DNA of 64,000 bases, taken from contig NZ_JBPWQE010000001.1 in the NCBI RefSeq assembly GCF_051811025.1, forward strand, positions 992,001 to 1,056,000, in the 5' to 3' direction. A program made the position numbers and the translations under genes. The notes under the pieces were generated by a model, which ran no database searches, was not told the origin of the DNA, and was given only the letters and a program-made list of their open reading frames with translations. Positions 27,227 through 35,501 of the stretch are shown here, piece after piece (position 1 is the stretch's first letter; each line of letters starts with the position of its first letter). Source of the stretch: Tardiphaga sp051811025. Lineage in GTDB: Bacteria; Pseudomonadota; Alphaproteobacteria; Rhizobiales; Xanthobacteraceae.

Positions 27227-28642
27227 ATGGACAAGCTGAAGTTCTATATCGACGGTGCCTGGGTGGATCCCGCCGCATCGTCAACTCTTGAAATTTTCAA
27301 TCCCGCGACGGAGGAGGCCTTCGCGCGGATCAGCCTGGGCTCCCGTCAGGATGTAGACCGGGCTGCGCAGGCGGCTCGCCGCGCCTTCGCGACATATTCG
27401 GAAGTGAGCGTGAAAGACCGCCTCGCCTATCTTCAAAAGATCATCGAAGGTTTCAGGGCACGTCTGCCGGAACTGGCGCGGATGATGACGCTGGAGATGG
27501 GATCGCCGATCACCTTTGCGACAGAACGCCAGGCGACCGTTGCGCTGTTTCATTTCGAGGAAGCTGCGCGCGTGCTTGCGGACTACAGGTTCGAAGAATC
27601 GATGGGAGGCGGGGTCGTTCGCCGCGAGCCGATCGGTGTCTGCGGCCTGATCACGCCGTGGAACTGGCCGTTGAACCAGGTGGCTTCGAAGGTCGCGCCA
27701 GCGCTGGCCGCCGGCTGCACGGTCATTCTCAAGCCGAGTGAGATCGCACCGCTGAGCTCCATGCTGTTCGCCGAGATCGTGCACAATGCCGGCCTTCCAG
27801 CGGGTGTGTTCAATGTGGTGAACGGTGATGGTCCGACGGTGGGCGAGGCAATCGCGGCGCATCCCGAGATCGACATGGTATCATTCACCGGATCGACAAC
27901 GGCCGGCATCCGGGTGGCCAAGCTGGCGGCGGACTCGGTCAAGCGCGTCGCGCAGGAGCTGGGCGGCAAATCAGCCAATATCATCCTTCCGGATGCCGAT
28001 CTGAAAGCTGCTGTGATACAGGGCGTACACGCCTGCTACACGAATGCGGGCCAGAACTGCCAGTCTCCCACGCGCATGCTGATCCCGCGCGCGCTGCGCG
28101 ATGCAGCCTTCGCCGCTGCAAGCGAGGCCGTTAGCAGCATCCGTCTCGGCGATCCGCTCGATCCGGCGTCCACCATGGGGCCTTTGGTGAGCCAGGCACA
28201 GTTCGGGAAAGTGCAAGACCTGATCCAGTCCGGCATCGACGAGGGCGCGACTCTGGTCGCGGGTGGAACGGGGCGGCCGGCGGGACTCAATCGCGGATAT
28301 TACGTTCGCCCCACGGTGTTCGGCGACGTGACGTCGCAGATGAGAATCGCGCGTGAGGAGGTGTTCGGGCCCGTGCTGTCCATCATGAGCTATGACAGCG
28401 AGGACGAGGCCATCGAGATTGCCAATGATACGCTGTTCGGACTGGCGGGCTTCGTGCAATCGCGTGACCGCAACCGAGCGCGTACCGTCGCCAATCGCAT
28501 CCGCGCAGGGCGTGTTTACCTCAACGGCGCTGCATTCGACCGCAGCCTTCCATTCGGAGGATACAAGCAGTCCGGCAATGGGCGCGAGTTCGGGGTTTTC
28601 GGCTTCGAGGAATATCTGGAGGTCAAGGCGATCGTTGGGTAG
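27227..28642 (+). CDS. NAD(P)-dependent aldehyde dehydrogenase
   Basis: 471 residues from ATG 27227 (GGTGGAG upstream). The full ALDH fold is present: TPWNWPLNQVASKVAPALAA, LKPSEIAPLSS, FTGSTTAGIRV, catalytic Glu in QELGGKSAN (~246) and catalytic Cys in NAGQNCQSPTR (~280). EVFGPVLSIM and the C-terminal PFGGYKQSGNGREFG complete the set. It oxidises an aldehyde to a carboxylate. It ends the 25304-28642 group; 97 bp separate it from the SDR. Confidence 0.92.
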   Translation: MDKLKFYIDGAWVDPAASSTLEIFNPATEEAFARISLGSRQDVDRAAQAARRAFATYSEVSVKDRLAYLQKIIEGFRARLPELARMMTLEMGSPITFATERQATVALFHFEEAARVLADYRFEESMGGGVVRREPIGVCGLITPWNWPLNQVASKVAPALAAGCTVILKPSEIAPLSSMLFAEIVHNAGLPAGVFNVVNGDGPTVGEAIAAHPEIDMVSFTGSTTAGIRVAKLAADSVKRVAQELGGKSANIILPDADLKAAVIQGVHACYTNAGQNCQSPTRMLIPRALRDAAFAAASEAVSSIRLGDPLDPASTMGPLVSQAQFGKVQDLIQSGIDEGATLVAGGTGRPAGLNRGYYVRPTVFGDVTSQMRIAREEVFGPVLSIMSYDSEDEAIEIANDTLFGLAGFVQSRDRNRARTVANRIRAGRVYLNGAAFDRSLPFGGYKQSGNGREFGVFGFEEYLEVKAIVG

Positions 28643-28862
28643 CGAAGCCGGCTTCGCGCTCAAAACACGATAGCGGTTCGCCGCAACTAGTCCGCCACGA
28701 GGCTGTCATAGCTCTCGCGGCGCCGCGGTCGCGTGCTTCCTCCAAGTTGGCGCGCGGCCGCACATTTCTTCCCGCGGGGAAATTTGGGCTTCGACTTTGA
28801 GCCCGTGCCGCGCAAAGTGGCCCGTTCAGTCATACGGCCTAAAGGACTAGAGGTGAGCTGAG

Positions 28863-28886
28863 GGCGGCTCTCGGCGCAAAGCGGAC
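28863..28886 (+). repeat. Dispersed 24-bp intergenic element, copy 2
   Basis: Begins GGCGGCTCTCGGCGCAAAGC and continues GGAC. It lies in the 263-bp gap between the convergent aldehyde dehydrogenase and ABC ATPase genes, which holds no supported gene. It is the most palindromic copy (GCGGCT.../...AAAGCGGAC). Confidence 0.5.
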
Positions 28887-28905
28887 AGCACGGGTTCAGC
28901 GACGT

Positions 28906-29946
28906 CTAAGAATGTCCGAAGTCCGGACGGGCGATTTCGCCGAGCCGGCGGCAGGCAACGTAATGCGCGTCGGCCTGGATTTCTAAAGTCGGGAGCGCGT
29001 CGCGGCATGGCTCGACCGCAAACGGGCAACGCTGCGCGAAGCGGCAGCCCGGCGGTGGATCGACCGGGCTCGGCGGATCGCCCTTGACTAGGTAGTCCTT
29101 CTTCAGCCGATCGCGCAGGGCGCCCGGAGGCGCGGCGGCAGCGATCAACGACCAGCTATAGGGATGCGACGGCGCCGAAAAGAACAGTTGTGCCGGGGCC
29201 TGTTCGACGATGCGGCCGAGATACATCACTGCGATCTCGTCGCAAAAATGCTGGATCACGCCGAGATCGTGCGAGATGAAGATATAGGTCAGGCCGCGTT
29301 CGCGCTGCAGCTTCTTCAGCAGATTGAGGATCTGTGCCTGAATGGCGACGTCGAGCGCCGACACCGCCTCGTCACAGACGATCAGGTCTGGTTCCGGCGC
29401 CATCGCGCGCGCGATGCAAAGGCGCTGCCGCTGCCCGCCGGAGAATTGATGCGGGAACAGGTCGGCAGCCTGCGGCGGCAGGCCGACTTCCTCCAGCAAT
29501 TGCGTGACGCGTGCCTCGCGTTCGCGCGGCGAGCCGATGCCGAGCAGGTCGAGTGGCTCGCGGATCAGTTCGCCGGCGCGTCGTCGCGGATCGAGTGCCG
29601 AGAACGGATCCTGGAACACGATCTGGAATCTTCTGCGGGCGAGCCGCAACTTCTCACCGCGGAAGTCGGCGATGTTTTCGCCGCCGAATACGATCTGGCC
29701 CGAGGTCATCGGGATCAGCCGCATCACCGCCTGCGCGGTGGTCGACTTGCCGGAGCCGCTTTCGCCGACGATGCCGAAGGTCGTGCCGCGGCGGACGCGA
29801 AAGCTGACACCATCGACGGCGTGAACCTTGGACGGCGGACCGAACATGCCGCGGCGGCCGGCGGGGAAATGAACCACGAGATCGTTGACGTCGAGCAGGA
29901 CGTCGTTCGGCGCCAACGGCGGCAATGTGTTCAATCCATCGCTCAC
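28906..29946 (-). CDS. Oligopeptide/dipeptide ABC transporter ATP-binding protein (DppF/OppF-like)
   Basis: 346 residues from GTG 29946, which overlaps the upstream stop as GTGA and has AGGAGA about 8 nt before it; a longer frame to 30069 would run inside the upstream gene. Walker A GESGSGKST (61-69), signature FSGGQRQRL, Walker B LIVCDEAVSALD with the common EAVSALD variant, and the oligopeptide C-terminal domain with the cysteine motif CRFAQRCPFAVEPCRD (Fe-S or Cys-rich tail of this family). It is the last gene of the operon. Confidence 0.92.
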   Translation of the reverse strand: MSDGLNTLPPLAPNDVLLDVNDLVVHFPAGRRGMFGPPSKVHAVDGVSFRVRRGTTFGIVGESGSGKSTTAQAVMRLIPMTSGQIVFGGENIADFRGEKLRLARRRFQIVFQDPFSALDPRRRAGELIREPLDLLGIGSPREREARVTQLLEEVGLPPQAADLFPHQFSGGQRQRLCIARAMAPEPDLIVCDEAVSALDVAIQAQILNLLKKLQRERGLTYIFISHDLGVIQHFCDEIAVMYLGRIVEQAPAQLFFSAPSHPYSWSLIAAAAPPGALRDRLKKDYLVKGDPPSPVDPPPGCRFAQRCPFAVEPCRDALPTLEIQADAHYVACRRLGEIARPDFGHS

Positions 29947-30938
29947 GGCGCAATCTCCTGATGGCGCCAGCATGACACTGCGGCGCTGGCATCGACGCGG
30001 TCGAGCGGCGGTTGCGGCTGCGTGCGGCAGACGTCGCCGACAAAGGCGCAGCGTGGCAGGAACGCGCAATCCGAGCCACGCGCACCGAGCGACGGCACCA
30101 TGCCTGGGATCTCCTCGAGCACCGCGGGGACATGGTCGCTGGCGCGGCCGAGCTGCAGATGAGGCACGCAGGCCATCAGCCCGCGCGTATAGGGATGGCG
30201 CGCATGGGAGATGATCTCATGCGCCGCGCCCTGCTCGATGCAGCGGCCGGCATAGAGCACGGCGACATCATCGGCGAGTTCGGCAACGGCGCCGAGATCG
30301 TGGGTGATCAATACGATGGCCGTATCGGTGTCATCCTGCAATTCGCCGAGCAGATCGAATATCTGCGCCTGCACGGTGACGTCCAGCGCCGTGGTCGGCT
30401 CGTCGGCGATCAGGAGCTTGGGCTTGCAGGCGAGTGCCATGGCGATCATCACGCGTTGCCGCATGCCGCCGGACAATTGATGCGGATAGGCCTCGACGCG
30501 CTTCTCGGCAGCCGGGATCTGCACGGCCTTGAGGAACTGGATTGCCTGTGCGGTGGCATCGCGGCGGCTGAGCCCGCGGTGCTGGCGCAGCACCTCGCCG
30601 ATCTGGTCGCCGACCGTATAGAGCGGATTGAGTGCGGTCATTGGCTCCTGGAAGATCATCGACATCTTGTTGCCGCGCAGGCTACGCAACTCGCGGGAAG
30701 ATACCAGCAACACGTCCTCGCCATCGAGCCGGATGCTGCCGGAGGTGACGCGAAAATCCTCGGGCAACAGCTGCATGATCGCCAGCGCCGTCATGCTCTT
30801 GCCGCAACCGGATTCGCCGACCAGCGCCATGGTCTTGCCCTGCGCGACATCGAAGGAGAGGTTTTCCAGCACGGGCACCGGGCCGTTGCTGCCATTCAGC
30901 GACACGCTGAGATTCTGGACCGAAAGAACAGGCGTCAT
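29943..30938 (-). CDS. Oligopeptide/dipeptide ABC transporter ATP-binding protein (DppD/OppD-like)
   Basis: 331 residues. Walker A GESGCGKSM (41-49), signature LSGGMRQRVMIAMAL, Walker B LLIADEPTTALDVTVQ, H-loop LITHDLGAVAE. The C-terminal oligo_HPY-type tail with spaced cysteines (CAFLPRCAFVGDVC) is typical of DppD. It pairs with the following DppF-like subunit. It starts 3 bp after the stop of the upstream permease gene. Confidence 0.92.
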   Translation of the reverse strand: MTPVLSVQNLSVSLNGSNGPVPVLENLSFDVAQGKTMALVGESGCGKSMTALAIMQLLPEDFRVTSGSIRLDGEDVLLVSSRELRSLRGNKMSMIFQEPMTALNPLYTVGDQIGEVLRQHRGLSRRDATAQAIQFLKAVQIPAAEKRVEAYPHQLSGGMRQRVMIAMALACKPKLLIADEPTTALDVTVQAQIFDLLGELQDDTDTAIVLITHDLGAVAELADDVAVLYAGRCIEQGAAHEIISHARHPYTRGLMACVPHLQLGRASDHVPAVLEEIPGMVPSLGARGSDCAFLPRCAFVGDVCRTQPQPPLDRVDASAAVSCWRHQEIAP

Positions 30939-30941
30939 GGC

Positions 30942-31844
30942 TCAGCCTCGCTTTCGCAGGCGCGGATTGATGGCGTCGTTGACGCCGTCGCCGATCATGC
31001 TGATGGCGAGCACGGCGACGAAAATGGCGAGGCCCGGGAAGGTCACTGTCCACCACGCGTTAAGCACGTAATTGCGGTTCTGGCCGAGCATCAGGCCCCA
31101 GCTCATGGTGTTGGGATCGCCGAGACCGAGGAAGCTCAATCCGCCCTCGAACAGGATGGCGACGCCGATGGCAAGCGTCGCTGAGACGATGATGGGCGGC
31201 AATGCATTCGGCAGCACCACCTTCAGGATGAGATGGCCGTTGCCGGCGCCTGCGGCGCGCGACGCCTTGACGAAATCGAGATTGCGCAGCCGCATGAATT
31301 CCGCGCGCGTCAGCCGCGCCGCCGCAGGCCAGCTGACGACACCGATGGCGATGGTGACGGTGGCCAGCGTCTGCCCAAACAGAGTGACCAGCACCATGGC
31401 GAACAGCAGCGCTGGTAGGATCTGGAAGAATTCCGTGACCTTGACCAGCGCGGTATCGATGCGGCCGCCGAAGAAGCCGGCGATCGAGCCGATGGTGACG
31501 CCGATGGTGATGGTGATCACCGCGGCAACGCCGCCCACGGTCAGCGTGGCGCGGCCGCCCTGCAGCAGGCCGGCGAGGATGTCGCGGCCGAGATAATCGG
31601 TGCCGAGCCAGGTGTCGGCGTCCGGCGGTGCAAACGGCGCACCGGCGATGTCGAGCGGATCGACGCCGTAGATCATGGGCCCGAACACCGTTGCCAGCAC
31701 GATCATCAGCAGCACCACGGCGCCGACGACGCCTGCGGGGCTGCGGCAAAACTGCCGGAGTGCGAGCATGGCCGGCGAGGTCGCTGCGCGGGCGGGAAGC
31801 TCCGCCTTGTCGGGCCTCGTCGCGGTGGCTTCTATCGTAATCAT
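30942..31844 (-). CDS. Oligopeptide/dipeptide ABC transporter permease (DppC/OppC-like)
   Basis: 300 residues with six membrane spans. The N-terminal OppC_N segment (AVVLLMIVLATVFGPMIYGV) is followed by the LGTDYLGRDILAGLLQGGR block and the EAA loop FVKASRAAGAGNGHLILKVVLPNALPP (residues about 195-221). It forms the channel with the DppB-like subunit; its start and that gene's stop share one base (31844). The family is well known and all segments are intact. Confidence 0.92.
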   Translation of the reverse strand: MITIEATATRPDKAELPARAATSPAMLALRQFCRSPAGVVGAVVLLMIVLATVFGPMIYGVDPLDIAGAPFAPPDADTWLGTDYLGRDILAGLLQGGRATLTVGGVAAVITITIGVTIGSIAGFFGGRIDTALVKVTEFFQILPALLFAMVLVTLFGQTLATVTIAIGVVSWPAAARLTRAEFMRLRNLDFVKASRAAGAGNGHLILKVVLPNALPPIIVSATLAIGVAILFEGGLSFLGLGDPNTMSWGLMLGQNRNYVLNAWWTVTFPGLAIFVAVLAISMIGDGVNDAINPRLRKRG

Positions 31845-32821
31845 TATGCCCCCAAGCGGATGCGTGGATCGACCAGACGATAGACCAGATCAGTGATGAT
31901 ATTGGCGGCCATGACGAGCACCGCCGAGAAGAACAGCACCGCGAGCAGCGTCGGATAATCGCGCCGCAGGATGGAGTCGTAGACCAGGCGTCCCATGCCG
32001 GGCCAGCTGAAGACGGTTTCGACCAGCACGGCGCCGGCGAACAGGTGGCCGAATTGCAGGCCCGCAATGGTCACGATCGGGATCAGCGTATTGCGTAGCG
32101 CATGTTTGCCGATGACGATGATTTCCGGCAGGCCCTTGGCGCGGGCGGTGCGGACATAGTCGGCCGTCAACGCGTCGATCATGTTGACGCGGGCAAGCCG
32201 GCTATATTGCGCGATGAACACGAGGGCGAGCGTGGTGGCCGGCAGCACCAGATGCTTCAAGACGTCGAACAGATAGGCAAAGCCGGCCTTCGGTCGCGCG
32301 ACATCGGTCATACCGCTGACCGGAAGGATCGGCCACACCGAGCCGAACAGCAGGAGCAGCATCAGGCCGGTCCAGAACACCGGCGCGGCATAGCCGGCAA
32401 GCGAGATCACCGTGACGCCCTGGCTGAACCATCCGTTCGGCTTGCGGGCGCTGATGATGCCGAGCAGGGTGCCGATCACCACCGAGATCGCGAGGGCCGA
32501 CAGCACCAGATAGAGCGTCGCGGGAATGCGCTGACCGATCAGCGTCAGTACGGGCTCGTTGAAATAATAGGAATAGCCGAAGTCGCCGGTGGCGACCTTG
32601 CCGACATAGGTGAAAAGCTGTTCGAGCAGGCTCTTGTCGAGGCCGTATTTCTCGCGCAGCGCAGCGACCACGTCGGCCGAGGCGCCGCCCATCTCGCCGG
32701 CGATCACCAATGCGGGATCGCCGGGAGCGGCGTGGATGAGACAGAAATTGAGGACCAGCACGGCGAGCAGAAGGCCAAACGCATTGGCCAACTGTCGCAG
32801 GACGTGGATCGCGAGATTCAT
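31844..32821 (-). CDS. Oligopeptide/dipeptide ABC transporter permease (DppB/OppB-like)
   Basis: 325 residues, six spans. The N-terminal block HAAPGDPA, the large periplasmic loop, GYAAPVFWTGLMLLLLF, and the EAA loop DYVRTARAKGLPE followed by HALRNTLIPIVTIAG are diagnostic for DppB. The C-terminus YRLVDPRIRLGA is also canonical. It lies 33 bp after the binding-protein gene and is coupled to the DppC-like gene. Confidence 0.93.
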   Translation of the reverse strand: MNLAIHVLRQLANAFGLLLAVLVLNFCLIHAAPGDPALVIAGEMGGASADVVAALREKYGLDKSLLEQLFTYVGKVATGDFGYSYYFNEPVLTLIGQRIPATLYLVLSALAISVVIGTLLGIISARKPNGWFSQGVTVISLAGYAAPVFWTGLMLLLLFGSVWPILPVSGMTDVARPKAGFAYLFDVLKHLVLPATTLALVFIAQYSRLARVNMIDALTADYVRTARAKGLPEIIVIGKHALRNTLIPIVTIAGLQFGHLFAGAVLVETVFSWPGMGRLVYDSILRRDYPTLLAVLFFSAVLVMAANIITDLVYRLVDPRIRLGA

Positions 32822-32854
32822 GATGCTGGACCGTCGTGATGAAGCCTCAGACCA

Positions 32855-34483
32855 TCAGGTCTTCGGCGGGATTTCCCAGTACAGTTCGTCGAGCGGCGAC
32901 ATCATGCCCCAGATCGTCGTCGGCAGACCGCCGAGGCCTTTGCTGAAGGCGTTGTAGTAAGGCGTCGCGTTGACGAAATAGATCGGCACGTCGGTGACGA
33001 CGATCTTTTGGAATTCAGAATAGAGCGCCTTACGCTTATCCGGCGAGGTTTCCTGCGCGGCCTTGGTGAGCAGCTCGTCGACCTTCGGGTTGCTGTATTG
33101 CTGGGTGTTCGACCAGATGATGCCCTTGCGGATATTGCTGGAGAGATAGGTGCGATCGACGCCGATCACCGGGTCGCCCCAGTTGAAGACGGTGTCCATG
33201 GTGAGGTCGAAGTCGAAATTCGAGATGCGCTGCGCCCAGGTCGGGAAGTCGGAGGCGGCGCGGACATCGAGATTGATGCCGGCGCGCTTGAGTTGCGAGC
33301 GCAGATATTCGGCGACATTGCGCTGCTGCTCGTCGGCGCCGGGGATGTAGTCGATGGTCAGCGTCATGCGCGAGCCATCCGCCTTCTTCGGATAGCCAGC
33401 ATCGTCGAGCAGCTTCTGCGATTTGGCGAGATCGAGTTTGTACATCTCGACGCCGGGCTCATCGAGCGGCGACCCCGGTGCGATCGGACTGGTGGCGATG
33501 GTGGCCTTTCCGCTCATCAGCTTGCTTGTGATGAATTCACGATTGGCGGCAAAAGCGATCGCCTGGCGCACGCGCACGTCGTCGAGCGGCTTCTTCTTGG
33601 TGTTGAAGGCGAGCCAGTTGATCGGGCCGACACCGGCGAAGCCCTTGTTGGTGATCGACACGCTCGGCATCTTTTCGAGGCGTTCGATGTCGCGGACGGC
33701 GGTGATGAAGGGAAGCGCATTGACGTCGCCGCGCTCCAGAGAAACCACGGCAGCGTTAGCGTCGGAGATCAGCTTGACGACGATCTTGTCGAGCTTGGGC
33801 TTGCCGGCAATGAAGAACTTGTCGAACTTCTCGAGCGTGTAATATTCGCCCTGCTTGTAGTCGGTGAGCCGATAGGGGCCCGAGCCGACCGGCTTCAGAT
33901 TGGCCGGGTGGGACTTGATGTCCTGTCCGTCGCCATAGACATGTTTCGGCATGATCGGCATCAACGCCGGCGACATCGCCAGCAGCAGCGCCGGATGCGG
34001 ATGCTTCAGGCGAATGACGGCGGTGAGCGGGTCTGGCGTATCGACCTTGTCCACCGCGGCCAGCATGGTCTGGAACGGGTGGTTGGCCTTGATGGTCATG
34101 ATCGAGAACGCGACGTCCTCCGACGTCACCGGCTTGCCGTCATGGAACAAGGCATTGTCGACCAGCTTCAACGTCACCGACAGGCCGTCCGGCGCCACCT
34201 CCCACGACTTGGCGAGATAAGGCTTCGGATTCCAGTTGTCGTCGTAACGCAGAGGGCTGGCGAAAATCTGTGTGCTTGGCATCGCGGTTGCGACGCCGGA
34301 CTGCACGGCGCCGTTGAAATGGCGCGGGACCTGCGAGGAGGCGATCACCAGCGTGCCGCCATCGGCGGCGAGCGCCGGCTTCACGCTCGGGATGACCGTG
34401 CTGGCGGCGATGGCGACGCCAAGGGCGCAAATCAGAAGAGAGGCTTTCAGCGAATGCGGTTGTCGAGACCAGATCGGAGACAT
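32855..34483 (-). CDS. ABC transporter substrate-binding protein, SBP_bac_5 (peptide) family
   Basis: 542 residues with a signal peptide (about 1-40, ending PALAADG). It is the oligopeptide-binding fold: YDDNWNPKPYLAKSWEVAPDGLSVT (residues ~80-104), HDGKPVTSEDVAFS, and AFNTKKKPLDDVRVRQAIAFAANRE (~280-304) are family blocks. Members bind peptides, glutathione, nickel or diverse amines. Neighbouring amidohydrolase and CobW genes suggest the ligand is a compound with an amide or amino group that is hydrolysed after import (inference). It lies 16 bp after the CobW gene on the same strand. Confidence 0.92.
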   Translation of the reverse strand: MSPIWSRQPHSLKASLLICALGVAIAASTVIPSVKPALAADGGTLVIASSQVPRHFNGAVQSGVATAMPSTQIFASPLRYDDNWNPKPYLAKSWEVAPDGLSVTLKLVDNALFHDGKPVTSEDVAFSIMTIKANHPFQTMLAAVDKVDTPDPLTAVIRLKHPHPALLLAMSPALMPIMPKHVYGDGQDIKSHPANLKPVGSGPYRLTDYKQGEYYTLEKFDKFFIAGKPKLDKIVVKLISDANAAVVSLERGDVNALPFITAVRDIERLEKMPSVSITNKGFAGVGPINWLAFNTKKKPLDDVRVRQAIAFAANREFITSKLMSGKATIATSPIAPGSPLDEPGVEMYKLDLAKSQKLLDDAGYPKKADGSRMTLTIDYIPGADEQQRNVAEYLRSQLKRAGINLDVRAASDFPTWAQRISNFDFDLTMDTVFNWGDPVIGVDRTYLSSNIRKGIIWSNTQQYSNPKVDELLTKAAQETSPDKRKALYSEFQKIVVTDVPIYFVNATPYYNAFSKGLGGLPTTIWGMMSPLDELYWEIPPKT

Positions 34484-34499
34484 GGAGACGGTCCTTCTC

Positions 34500-35501
34500 T
34501 CAGAGGGTGAATGTATCTTGCCGGCGGTTGAAGCCCGCCGTTGTCGGGAGTGTTGGTGAAACGTCGATCAGCGCGGCATCGAGAATGGCGTCGAGCGCGC
34601 CGGTATCGGGCAGGGCGTCGGTGCCGACGCCGACCAGCATGATGTCACTTTGTCGGGACATGTCATTCGGGGCATGCGTCAGTGCCCAGTTCTGTCCGAC
34701 CATTTGCAGCAGCGATGCCGAATTTTCGTTGTCGATGAGGCACGGGCCCTTCAGGCGCAGCAGTTGAGGTGGCAGCGTCGCGAGCGCGTATTCCAGTTTC
34801 GCGCGATCGAACGCTCCACTGCGCCGATACGACCAGCGGCGGAAAACCCGCTCATGATCGGCGCGAGTCTCGGCTGCGATTGCAGCAAAGCGCGATGCCG
34901 GCTTGAATTCGCCGCTCGGTAGATCAGGCAGCGTATGTTCGGTGGTCTCGATGATCTGGACGCCCGGCCGAAGCGTTGCGACGTCCGCACGCGCGGCATC
35001 GACGGCAGCGCGACTGAGCAGGTCGACTTTGTTGAGCAGCACCAGATTGCAACGCTCGAACTGATTGCGCGCGGTGTCGCCGACCCGTGCATCCGCCAGC
35101 AATGCGGCGATGCGCGAAGCATCGGTCACCACGATTACGGCATTGAGACGCAGGCTCGGCTCCACCAGCGCGATCTCGGCGATGCGCCAGGGATCGCCGA
35201 CGCCCGAGGCTTCGATGATAATGTGGTCGAACGGAATTTTGTCGTCGAGTATCCGGCCCAGGGTCGTCAGAAAGCCGTCGCCGATGCTGCAGCAGACGCA
35301 GCCATTGGTCAGCGTCATGGTGGTGCCGTCATGCTGTGCGACCAGGCCGGCATCGATATTGACCGCGCCGAAGTCGTTGACCAGCACGGCGTAACGGGCC
35401 GTACCGGTGCGCAGCAGATGATTGAGATAGGTCGTCTTGCCGGCGCCGAGAAAGCCGCCGACCACCGTCACGGGCATTTTTGCATGCGCCGGTGTTGTCA
35501 T
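34500..35501 (-). CDS. CobW/COG0523-family GTPase, putative metallochaperone
   Basis: 333 residues from ATG 35501, overlapping the amidohydrolase stop as ATGA; the longer frame to 35546 is inside that gene. G3E GTPase features: P-loop GGFLGAGKTT (15-24), metal-binding CVCC in NGCVCCSIG (68-71), Walker B-like IIIEASGVGDP and NKVD. The C-terminal CobW_C domain follows. COG0523 proteins deliver Zn, Co or Fe to client enzymes using GTP. Translational coupling to a metal-dependent amidohydrolase makes that enzyme the likely client (inference). Confidence 0.92.
   Translation of the reverse strand: MTTPAHAKMPVTVVGGFLGAGKTTYLNHLLRTGTARYAVLVNDFGAVNIDAGLVAQHDGTTMTLTNGCVCCSIGDGFLTTLGRILDDKIPFDHIIIEASGVGDPWRIAEIALVEPSLRLNAVIVVTDASRIAALLADARVGDTARNQFERCNLVLLNKVDLLSRAAVDAARADVATLRPGVQIIETTEHTLPDLPSGEFKPASRFAAIAAETRADHERVFRRWSYRRSGAFDRAKLEYALATLPPQLLRLKGPCLIDNENSASLLQMVGQNWALTHAPNDMSRQSDIMLVGVGTDALPDTGALDAILDAALIDVSPTLPTTAGFNRRQDTFTL

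Noticed and set aside
33008..34510. 500-codon + frame opposite the peptide-binding protein
   Set aside because: Shadow of a strongly conserved SBP_bac_5 gene with signal peptide on -.
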